From Bretschneidera sinensis (taxonomy: Eukaryota; Streptophyta; Magnoliopsida; Brassicales; Akaniaceae): DNA of 64,000 nucleotides. Positions 10,195-19,431 of the stretch are shown piece by piece. The stretch's first letter is position 1. Each line of letters begins with the position of its first letter. Position numbers and translations under genes: made by a program. The notes beneath the pieces are model-generated. The model was not told where the DNA came from and made no database searches. It worked only from the letters and a program-made list of their open reading frames with translations. The stretch spans positions 71,982,817-72,046,816 of the forward strand of contig CM043701.1 of NCBI GenBank assembly GCA_023935145.1, written 5' to 3'.

Positions 10195-11493
10195 TGTTGA
10201 ACGTTTATCTACCTAAATAAATAAGCAAATAATCGAACTTGTTTTACTTGCAAGTGCATAAGGTCTATAGTAGCATAGTGTGCAAGTGCGAGATCATTTC
10301 CACGGGGATTGGTGAATTTTGATTTAGAATCAGTTTCACAATGTAAAAATTAATAGAAATAAATATTAAGTCTATATTGATAATGATAAGAACATATGGC
10401 TTTGATATCCAGCACTAATCATACTTTCCCAATAAGTAATGTGCCAATGCTCTAGCCCTACCATGAATACCTAATGGTTGTCAACCTAAGGGCATGGTAT
10501 CTACTCCTTAAGCTATTAATCTCCCTAAGCAACAAGTTAGGCATGGTATCTACTCTAACTCTTTTTTTTCTTAAGAGATTCAGCATGGTGTATACTGAGT
10601 TTTTCTTTAAGAGAGCATAAGATCTGTGGAAATCAACAACCACACGAGACCGAGGGTATGGTGTATACTCCCAGTTTCTAATGTTGATTAACCCAAGAAT
10701 CTGGCGTGGACTTCTTTTGTTACTATCGTCAGACCCAGGACTCGGTTATCCAAATTGATCTAACTAACTAATCCATACCACATGCATACGTTGATCAGAT
10801 ACACACATATGAGGAATTCAATAAAATAGGCATCAATCAATTAACGCATCATAACATGGCTATTTGCAAAGGCAATCAATGAATATATATATATATATAT
10901 ATGGAAAAGCATAATTAGGGCTTCAATCGAGCCCTATTAAAGATTTAGTTACACATTGTTTATGATAAACATCATCATAACATAAACTAAAATCGAAAAA
11001 AAAACCCGAAGAATACTGTGGAGAAGGTTCGTCAATTCCTCTCCAAAGCTCACAACTTTAAGCCAAAGTGAAAGATAAAACCAAAATAATCCAAAAAATT
11101 TCATTTTTGTGTTTTAAAAGTCTTTATATAGGGTTCTAAGGGTGCCCCAAAACCCTAATTTCCAATTTGAGAACCGGAGACTTCTTTCCAAAACTAGCTC
11201 TGCCCCCTCTCTGTGCGTGTGCGCTCAAGCGCATAGGTGCGTTCGATCACTCTAAGTATGTACACGAGTGCCTATGCGCTCGATCACAAGTGAGGTGCGC
11301 TGTGCTGGTTTGCAGATATTTACTTTTTGTTACTTTTTGTTCCTTAGAGTTCCAAAATGTTTTATTTTCTTCAAAGACCTATCAAAAACACATAAAACAC
11401 AAAAATGAAGTAGAATCTACTAAAACGTATAAACAAAGAGCCTAACAAGTGTAAATTAAGGGGCTTAAATATAACTATTTAGGCACTTAAATA
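10195..11493 (-). repeat. Ath-A1 left LTR (3' or solo-type), interrupted near its end
   Basis: It starts TGTTGAACGTTTATC and follows the right LTR at 34979-36284 along its length, including GCTCGAGCGCA-type sequences near 11220-11310 and a TATA box at 11122-11131. The last bases, expected as CTTATCA, are found at 20719-20725 after Ath-A2, directly before CTTCC. This shows that Ath-A2 landed a few bases from the LTR end. Confidence 0.85.
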
Positions 11494-12012
11494 TGATAAG
11501 TGCTTAAATAGTCATATTTAAGCCCCTTAATTTACACTTGTTAGGCTTTTTGTTTATATGTTTTAGTAGATTCTACTTCATTTTTGTGTTTTATGTGTTT
11601 TTTTCACAGGACTTGGACAAAAAGATGATAATTTAGAGATTTCCGAAGCAAAAGTCAAGTTCTGCCATCCAGCAAGGTGCGCTCGAGCGCACCTCCCTTG
11701 AGATCGAGTACACAAGAGTACTAGCACACTTGAAGAAGGCTTGAGTGCACACCTACGCTCGAGCACATCCCGCATACGCTTGAGCGCAATCACTCCAGAG
11801 GCGGCAGAGCCAGATATGGAAAGAAGTCTCCAGACTCCAAATAGTAAATTAGGGTTTCAGGACACCATAAAGACCCTATAAATAGCCCTGTAAAACACAT
11901 AAATCAGACCTTTTGTTCTAGATTCGAAGTAGCAAGCTTAGGAGAGGAAGTGACGACTTGTCTCCCGAGTCTTCTTCGGTTTTAGTTTTCTGTTTATTTT
12001 ACTATGTTTAGT
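10980..12012. repeat. Head-to-head LTR palindrome
   Basis: The end of the minus-strand Ath-A1 LTR abuts the start of the plus-strand Ath-A2 LTR at 11493/11494. The arms are inverted copies for about 500 bp each and nearly perfect close to the centre, for example CCCCTTAATTTACACTTGTT against its complement. Transcripts across it could fold into a long hairpin. Confidence 0.85.
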
Positions 12013-12014
12013 TA
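11494..12014 (+). repeat. Ath-A2 5' LTR fragment
   Basis: It starts TGATAAGTGCTTAAATAG and matches 19432 to about 19945, then stops exactly where the Ath-B LTR begins. It carries TATAAATA at 11877-11884 and a cluster of GCTCGAGCGCAC-type sequences at about 11676-11790. Confidence 0.88.
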
Positions 12015-12155
12015 TGAGTGCCAAATATTGCATATTTTGGCCCCTTAATTCACATTTTTTAGCTTAGGAATTTGTTACTTTGAGTTGTTTTTCTTTGTTT
12101 CACAGGTTTACAAGCTTGGAAAGGAGTTTCACTAAATTGCCAGAATTGTCTATGC

Positions 12156-12510
12156 AGATCAGTCATCTTTGTGGATTAAACTGTATTGATTCAGGACTAA
12201 CCAAGAGATGAACCATATACGCTTAGAAAGATCTGGATGTTTGTTTTCTGGAGAAATTTATATCTCATAAAAATGATTTTTCTAGAGAAAGTTATGGCAG
12301 TTTTAGTAGACAAAGTTCAGGCTGTGCATGATTTCAGCGTGACAGATCAGTCATTTTTACGGATTAAATTGTATTGATTCAAGAAGAACCAGGAGATAAG
12401 ACATATATGCTTAGAAAGATCTGGATGTCTATTTTTTGGGAATTTTACGGATCATAAATATGATTTTTCTAGAGAAAGTTATGGCAGTTTTAGTAGACAA
12501 AGGTCAAAGA
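12156..12510 (+). repeat. 188-bp tandem duplication in the Ath-B LTR
   Basis: Two imperfect units start at 12156 and 12344 with AGATCAGTCAT and share CTTAGAAAGATCTGGATGT and TTTTCTAGAGAAAGTTATGG. It occupies the upstream half of the LTR, where promoter sequence is expected. Confidence 0.85.
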
Positions 12511-12977
12511 GCAAAAGCTGGAATCTGCAGTATCCCACATCGGATTGGAAACACATTGCACTTGTGGTGTTCCCCTATATAAGCCCCTCTTCACTTCATC
12601 TTTAGTAAGCAATCCTGGTGCCATTTTGTATGCAAGCTGGAAGACTTCTGTTAGCATTCTGGTGGATCTCGAAGGCTTTGCTACCACGAGGGGAAGCGTC
12701 GCCCAACAGCGAGTGGAATTTCTCCCAATGTATAGTCAGTTTTAATTTATTTCTTTTTTTAGTTTTAAAGTTTAATTTTTAGCACTTTTATTGTGAACTT
12801 TAGTTTCATAAATATGAGAGGCTAAAATCTTCAGCTAAGGTTGAAGATGAAGCCTTTCCATTGTTTAGCATTATAATTTCAGATATGTTCGTACAATTAT
12901 GATATTTTTAGTATTAAATGTTTTATTTCAATTGTTTGAGTAAATTCTTACGATTGATAGTTTTTAAATTGTTCAAG

Positions 12978-13143
12978 TTGGATATTCTGTGTGTTTCATC
13001 TGATGGATACATCGAATCATTTTGATTAAATTGGATATCCTTTGTGATTTGTAAATTAAACGGATATATTGGATGGTTTTGGTTTAATTAGGATATTTGT
13101 TGTGATTTGTTTAAAGTTGGATTCATGGAATCATTTGATAAAT
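12978..13143 (+). repeat. Three-copy minisatellite in the Ath-B LTR
   Basis: Imperfect units of 53-57 bp start near 12978, 13031 and 13088, each opening with TTGGATAT or TTAGGATAT and containing a GGAT-rich segment. Confidence 0.65.
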
Positions 13144-13423
13144 CTCTTTTATATAGAACATGAAGATATATGCTTTACTTTGGTGGGGCGGATTCAGAAA
13201 CCTTAGTGTTTTTATCATTTGTTTTTAAATCAATTTAGCTTAGTTTATATTTGTTTTGCAAAATACAATTCAAAATTCGGAACTAGGTTAAGATTAGGTT
13301 AGTTTAGATAAAATTATATTTTCACAGCGTAATTCCTTGTGGATTTGACCTCGCACTTGCACAACACTATATTGCAAACGATTCGTGCGCTTGCGAGTAA
13401 TTTAAAACTCACAACAAGTTTTT

Positions 13424-13440
13424 GTGCACCATTGTCGGGG
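13424..13440 (+). other. Ath-B primer binding site, decayed tRNA-Asp type
   Basis: The sequence GTGCACCATTGTCGGGG aligns with the tRNA-Asp-type site TGGCGCCGTTGTCGGGG seen intact in Ath-C. Two of the four differences fit G-to-A at CpG sites. Confidence 0.65.
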
Positions 13441-13658
13441 AGTTGTTTTGTTTGTGAAATTTTTGTCTGAATTAATTTTATTTTTCTACTAGTTTAATTA
13501 GCATTTTTGTTAATTTTAATTTTAAATTTAATTTAATTTTTTTTATTTTAATTTTGATTTTAATTTTTTAATTTTTAATTTTAAAATTTTAATTTTAAAT
13601 TTTAAATTTTAAATTTTAAATTTTAAATTTAATTTAATAATTTTTTTCTTTTCTTCTT
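13441..13658 (+). other. Ath-B leader, AT-rich
   Basis: The leader holds a long run of T/A units based on TTTTAAATTTTAAA (about 13500-13640) and no frame. Confidence 0.7.
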
Positions 13659-15450
13659 TTGTTTCTACTAGTTAGTTTATTTTATTGTTTTTTTGTGTGG
13701 TGTATGTTTGGTTGGAGATCCCTGAATTTAGAATTGACACCTTTAGATCCCGACTTAGAAAGAACTCTTAGGAGACAGAAGAAAGCACTTGTTAAGAGAG
13801 AGAAAATTGAGATAGAAGACAATTTTAGAAATGCAAATGAACCAGAGAATGTAGAGCAACCTAGAGCTTGGAACGTGGACTCCACTACATCCCTCAGGGA
13901 TTTGTTTGCACCCATTGCAACTAACTCATCTTCTTGCATAGTGTTGCCACCCACCAATGCTACCCATTTTGATTTAAAGCCACATGTCATCCAATTCCTA
14001 CCCTCATTTCATGGCTTAGATCTTGAAAATCCTTACAGCCATGTGAAGAAGTTCAAAGATATTTGTGCCACATTCAAGTTCCAGAACTTCTCTGATGAGT
14101 CAGTCCATCTTCGACTTTTCCTTTTTTTCTCTTCACGATAGAGCTAGGGCATGGTTGGATTGCAACACGCCCGTGTCTATTACATCTTGGGAAAATTTGT
14201 TGAGTAAATTCTATAATAAGTTTTTCCCAATGTCTAGAGTGAATGAGTACCGAAAGGAGATTAGTTCTTTCACTCAAGAGGAGGATGAGAAGTTCTCTGA
14301 GAGTTGGGAGCGTTTTAAAGAGTTTCTTATTAGATGCCCTCCACATGGATATGAGAAGTGGAGACTCGTTCAGTTCTTCTACCAAGGGTTGACTCAACCC
14401 AACCGTAGCATGATCGAGTCTATGAATGGGGGGGCATTCTTAAGTCTGATGGGGGATGAAGCATACAAGGCATTGGACAAATTGTCCGACAACTCGCAGC
14501 AGTGGGATTTTTCAGGCTATCAGGACAAGTCCAGTCGGGCTCCTAGGAAAGGAGGCATCCATGAGATTAAGGAGGATATTGACTTGAGAATAAAGATAGA
14601 TGCTCTCACTAAGAAGATTGATGCTCTCGCAGTGGGCCAGTCCATCAATGCTGCCAACACATTCAATGTTGATAGTTGTTCTATCTGTGCTAGTTCCATG
14701 CATTTAGCACAGAATTGTCCATCGTCTTTTGTTGAGTATCCTATGGAACAAGTGAACACTTTCAATGACTATCGGAGGCAATCAAATAGATCTTACTCCG
14801 AGACTTACAATCCAGGGTGGTTCCACCACCCTAATTTTTTATGGAAGAAGAACCAACCGATGAATCAGGGAGGAGCCCCTCATCATGCTCACAATTAATG
14901 CCCTCCCGGATTTCCTCCACCAATTCCAAGTCATGGTCGTTCAGTCCATCCAGCACCATCACCTGCTTACCAAGCTCCCATTCAAGTGCCAACACCGGTT
15001 TCACAGTCATTGGAGGACACCCTCAAGGAGTTCATGAAGATGACCAGCCAATCCATCAGCGAAGTGAGGAGTGTGAAAATAGTAAACACCCAAGCGATTG
15101 CCAAGCTAGAGAGTCAAATGGGGCAAATCGCAAGTCACTTGGGTGAAAGAGAGAAAGGAACGTTCCCCAGTCAACCCGTGCCCAACCCGAAGGGACAGTT
15201 TACGATTAGAAATTCATCAAATCTTACGCACGGGCAGGAACAAGTGCAATCGATTGTCACATTGAGGTCTGGGAGACAAGTGGACAATCGAGTGGAAGAG
15301 AACCCTGCTATGTAGCAAGGGCAAGAAAGTGGCAACAAGGAGAAGAGAAATGCTGAGCCATCTATAGCCACACCTACTGTTAAGGATCCTCCTAGGTTGT
15401 TTGTACCTAAAGCGCCTTACCTTGAGAGATTACGAGCACCCAAGAAATGA
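13659..15450 (+). pseudogene. Ath-B gag
   Basis: The first frame (13659-14141) covers the Gag N-terminus and core start (HVIQFLPSFHGLDLENPYSH). A shift in a T-run near 14120-14130 moves to the frame that carries the rest (RARAWLDCNTPVSITSWENL). A zinc knuckle, CSICASSMHLAQNC at about 14680-14721, has all four CX2CX4HX4C ligands. In-frame stops fall at 14896-14898, 15313-15315 and 15448-15450. Gag would form the particle and bind RNA. From 14065 onward gag and pol share one frame, as in single-polyprotein elements. Confidence 0.85.
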
Positions 15451-16722
15451 GGGAAGTTTGAGGAAATTCTAGAGGTGTTCAAGCAAGTCCAAATCAATAT
15501 CCTACTTTTGGATGCCATCCAGCAAGTGCCATCATATGCCAAGTTATTAAAGGACTTGATCATTGTCAAGAGGAGGATGAAGGTCCTGAAGAAGGCGTTT
15601 TTGACCGAGCAGGTTAGCTCAATCCTTCAGTGCAAGATGCCGATCAAGTATAAGGACCTAGGGTGTCCTACTATTTCTTGCATGATAGGAGTCAGCCAGA
15701 TTAAGAGGGCTCTATTGGATCTAGGAGCGAGTGTGAATCTTCTAACCTACTCAGTCTATTTGCAGTTGGGGTTAGGAGAACTGAAGCCCACATCCACAAC
15801 GCTTCAATTGGCTGACAGGTGAGTGAAAATACCACGGGGAGTAGTTGAGGACGTTTTGATAAAGGTGGATAAGTTTTATTTCCCTATGGATTTTATTGTA
15901 CTAGACACAGAGCTAGTTCAGAATGTAGAGATTCAGATACCAATGATTCTATGGCGACCATTCTTAGCCACAGCTAATGCCCTGATAAATTGTAGGACAG
16001 GGGTGATGAAGATTTCCTTCGAAAATATGATAATGGAGTTGAATATCTTTGATATCACTAAGCAACCACTAGAATTTGATGAAGTGAGAAATATATGCTT
16101 GATAGAGGAGAATATTGAGGAGATTGTGGATGAATCAAGCATTGAGGACCCCCTGGAGGCATGCTTTGCTCAGTTTGGAGATGATTTGGATTTGGATAAG
16201 TTACTTGAGCAAGTAAATGCCATTTTGGAGCCTGCTCCTTGGAAGAGCCGTGAGATGGGGGAGACCGCAGCACCTGAGCCCCCCCACAAAGAACATAAGC
16301 CTTTACCAGACATACTTAAGTATAAGTTCCTAGGTCCAGCAGATTATTTGCCTGTGATTATAGCTTCAGATTTGGTTGATGCTCAAGAGGATAAATTATT
16401 GGATGTTTTAGGAGAGCACAAGGAAGCTATTAGTTGGACTATTGAGGATACCAAAGAGATCAGCCCCTCGGTGGTGATGCACAAGATACATTTGGAGGAG
16501 AATTCCAATTCATGGAGGGAGCCACAGAGAAGGCTCCAACTAGCTATGCAAGAGGTTGTGAGGACTGAAGTGATAAAGTTGTGGGATGCAGGGATCATTT
16601 ATCCAATCTCTAATAGCAAGCGGGTGAGCCCGATTCATGTCGTGCTCAAGCGGGCTGGATTGGCGGTAGTGATGAATAAAGATGACGAGTTGGTTCCAAC
16701 TCATGTGCAGTCAGGATGGAGA
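15451..16722 (+). pseudogene. Ath-B protease and RT N-terminal part
   Basis: The frame continues from gag through LLDAIQQVPSYAKLLKD and the retropepsin site ALLDLGASVNLLTYSVY (about 15707-15757). A stop at 15820-15822 is followed by the flap region and a linker, then the RT start (HKIHLEENSN, QEVVRTEVIKLWDAGIIYPI, VSPIHVVLKRAG). It ends at VQSGWR, before the catalytic RT motifs. The aspartate of the DLGA site is intact. The remainder was lost in the deletion that joins this copy to Ath-A2. Confidence 0.85.
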
Positions 16723-17710
16723 AAGAGAGATGGAAAAGGTAAATACACCTCCACCCTTCCCTCAAAGGTTAGTGAAGCCTAAAAAGGAAACTAAAATGAT
16801 TGACATTTTTGAAACCTTGAAAAAGGTGGAAATAAATATTCCTTTATTAGATGCAATAAGACAACTACCTGCTTATGCTAAGTTTTTAAAAGATTGTTGC
16901 ACTAACAAATGGAAATTTCAGGAGCATGAGACGGTAGCTTTGACCGAAGAGGTGAGTGTTGTATTATTGAGAAAATTACCACCTAAACTAAAAGATCCGG
17001 GTAGTTTTACTATACCTTGCAGGCTAGGTGACCAGCTTTTCGAGCATGCATTATTGGACCTAGGAGCGAGTGTCAATTTGCTACCTTACAGTGTATTCAA
17101 GACACTAGGTTTGGGGGAGCTCCAACCAACCTCCATTACGTTGTAATTGGCTAACAGAAGCATCAAACTACCAAGAGGTATCCTCGAGGATGTTTTGGTA
17201 AGAGTAAGTAAATTTATTTTACCTGTTGATTTTATTGTATTAGACATAAAGGAATGCCATATGTTGGTACCACTCCCTATCATCTTAGGGAGACCATTTA
17301 TGATCACTGCTGGCACAAACATTAATGTAAAAAGGAGTATTGTCACTATACGAGTAAATGATGAAGAGGTAGAATTTAAAATATTTAATACAATAGACTC
17401 CCCTAGAACTGATGATAAGTATCATAATGTGAGTTTCATGCAAGGTCTTTATGAGAAAATTCCTAAGGCCCATTGCACTGTTTCATTGGAGATCATCCCC
17501 AACCATGCTGGCATGAGATTGGACATTAGGCTAGATGATAACGTAATTAAAGATATTAATGGAGCTATACACACCATCAAGAACACACCCAAGCTCTCAA
17601 GCAAGTGTAATCCCCCATTTAAAAATCTTGCACTTGCTAATACTACTTCTTCATGTTTTACTGACCAAGCACCAAAATTGGAGACAAAGAAGTTGTCGAC
17701 AACACTGTAA
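16723..17710 (+). pseudogene. Ath-A2 gag C-terminus and protease
   Basis: The frame starts near MEKVNTPPPFPQRLVKPKKE, continues with LLDAIRQLPAYAKFLKD and the protease site ALLDLGASVNLLPYSVF (17050-17100). A TAA at 17144-17146 replaces the Q codon of the TLQLADRS motif; Ath-A1 has TAG at the same codon. After the stop the flap region (KLPRGILEDVLVRV, LPIILGRPFM) stays in frame to 17710. No RT motif follows. It is closely related to 33077-33658 of Ath-A1. Confidence 0.85.
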
Positions 17711-17929
17711 CCACCTGATGGGGGCCCTAAATGCCTCCTTCAAAAGATGTAGCCTTGAAGCTACCATAGAGAGCACTTGAGAAAATTCCACTTGCATAAC
17801 ATATAGCTCAAGTGCCTCTATCGAGGTTAGTGGTACTGAATGCCACTAAAATGCGGTATGACTGTATCATTCCAATTTTGTTTTTGGTAAGTCTTAATAC
17901 ACTCTACATACTGCATTAGGCTCGAGCGC

Positions 17930-18010
17930 ACCATTCATTAGGCTCGAGCGCACATCCCCTACACCCAAGTGCGATTGAGCTCATATACCCCTTGCGATCG
18001 AGCGCAGTTA
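17930..18010 (+). repeat. CTCGAGCGCA palindrome cluster in the 3' region
   Basis: Two copies of AGGCTCGAGCGCAC and two looser copies (GTGCGATTGAGC, TGCGATCGAGCGCAG) occur within about 80 bp. The same type of cluster is in this family's LTR and in Ath-A1 at 29636-29790. Confidence 0.8.
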
Positions 18011-18087
18011 CACCAGAAGCTACACTCCTACACTCGGTACCTCCTCGACTGCACCCAGAGATGATCAATAGTGAGAGGATACCTCGT

Positions 18088-18130
18088 CTGGCTGAAGACG
18101 TAAAACTTAGCGCTCATGGGAGGCACCCCA
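18088..18130 (+). promoter_or_regulatory. 43-bp conserved 3' motif, copy 1
   Basis: It runs from CTGGCTGAAGACGTAAAACT to CATGGGAGGCACCCCA and matches Ath-C at 42 of 43 positions, although the LTRs of the two families differ. I recall similar GGGAGGCAACCC motifs after integrase in other plant Athila/Tat elements; the function is unknown to me. Confidence 0.8.
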
Positions 18131-18336
18131 GACATATCCTTTTCATTTTAGTACTTTTCATTTGTTTATAATTATATTTACATGTCTATTATTCATATTT
18201 TATTTTCCGGAACAACGTTTATTTCTCTTTGTCAGGTACTTAGTGCATGCATCTAGTTCAAGTTCGGGGGCGTGTACAAGCAAGCAAGCAACCTAGTTCT
18301 CCATTTCCTAGGTCAGATCTTTCCATGCCATACACA

Positions 18337-18369
18337 CATTGGGGATAATGTTTATTTTAAGTTTGGGGG
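18337..18369 (+). promoter_or_regulatory. CATTG hairpin and G-rich tract
   Basis: CATTGGGGATAATG can nearly form a small stem-loop and is followed by TTAAGTTTGGGGG, a purine-tract-like sequence. Ath-C has CATTGAGGACAATG plus TTAAGTTTGGGG at 23901-23933. It may be an internal purine tract or an RNA signal. Confidence 0.6.
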
Positions 18370-19418
18370 TAGTGGGAGATACGAGATACTATTACACACA
18401 CACACTTGAAACACATGCACACACTAAGTCCCAGTTTTTTTTTTTTTAGGAGAGATAAATGCATGTTCTTTTGGTAAACAAAAATTTTGGTTGATTTAAA
18501 AATTTGATAACACTTAATTAGTAAGCTTAAAAACTAGAACACATAGTCTTGTATTAGGAATTTTACAAAGTTAGTTACCTACCTCAAGGCACCTAAGAAT
18601 TCACTAGTGTGATTCAAATTTGCACAAGCACATTTAGCACGCATTTGTGTGGGGTATGACATATAATTCTCTTGGATATGTTTTGATAACCTAACTATAA
18701 TCGGATAGCTTGTTAAAAAGAACACTTTGGCATAAAAAAATAAAGAAAAATGTTCATCATGCAAAAAGAAAACCAAAAGCTTCTAAGTGATCATTAAAAA
18801 CTTTCCACTGAGTAACTGGGCCTCTTGCCTCAGTAAGCATTGAGTGTTCACGTCAAAAGGTGGGAATTTCAGTTAGAAGCATTAAAAACCTGTTAGTTCT
18901 ATAGCCTTTTTGACTCGAGTTAGTAAGTCCTTAGGGGTGTCTTTATACCTAATGCCCTAAAATTGTCTGGTTTAGGAGTCATTGGCCAAACACTCGTTAC
19001 AAGGGTCAAATAGAAAGCTCGATGGAACTCAACATGGAAAAGATAGTATGATAAAAGAAAAAGAAAGGAGAAGCAAGTTTTATACCATTTTGTTCTCTTT
19101 GAAAAAAAAATTTGATAAAGGTTTCGGCACCGAAACACTATACACTAAAATTATGTAGAAATCTCATCCTATATGTGCTAAGTTATCACACACGAATCAA
19201 ACTTGCGATGCCTTAGGCCAGCCTTAGGTAAGTAACATGAGCTTTTGAAAATCCTTTTTCAATACAAAAATGTGTTTTTATTATAAGCGTACTCATGAAC
19301 GGTTATCATGGTTTTATGCACAACCCAAATCTTTGGCTATCATGGAAGTGAATTTATCTTTAAAATTTTGTTCTAACATAGTCTTTTGTTTTGTATTGCT
19401 AAGGGACTAGCAATATGT

Positions 19419-19431
19419 ACGTTTGGGGGTG
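19419..19431 (+). other. Ath-A2 polypurine tract
   Basis: ACGTTTGGGGGTG lies directly before the TGATAAG start of the 3' LTR, the place where plus-strand synthesis is primed. Confidence 0.65.

Larger units (their letters stand above)
12015..13416 (+). repeat. Ath-B 5' LTR, 1402 bp
   Basis: It begins TGAGTGCCAAATATTGC, ends ACTCACAACA and is followed by a tRNA-Asp-type primer site. Its start distantly resembles the Ath-A LTR (both have GGCCCCTTAATT or GCCCCTTAATT close to the edge). No second copy lies in the window, so the left boundary is inferred from the TG start and the break in the Ath-A2 LTR. Confidence 0.75.
12015..16722 (+). mobile_element. Ath-B: second Athila-like family, 5' half only
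   Basis: It consists of a 5' LTR, a decayed primer site, gag, protease and the first part of RT on the plus strand. It starts exactly at an LTR terminus within the Ath-A2 LTR, so it looks like a true insertion. Its 3' half is missing: the RT frame breaks off after VQSGWR at about 16716-16725 and continues as Ath-A2 gag. One deletion from Ath-B RT into Ath-A2 gag explains this. Confidence 0.8.
17711..19431 (+). other. Ath-A2 3' non-coding region
   Basis: No long frame. Within it lie a stretch shared with Ath-A1 near 17820-17860 (GGTTAGTGGTACTGA), clustered CTCGAGCGCA sequences (17930-18010), the 43-bp motif (18088-18130), a hairpin with a G-rich tract (18337-18369), another G-rich tract near 18262 and the terminal purine tract. 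In a complete relative this would follow integrase. From 18430 on I see nothing beyond AT-rich spacer. Confidence 0.7.
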
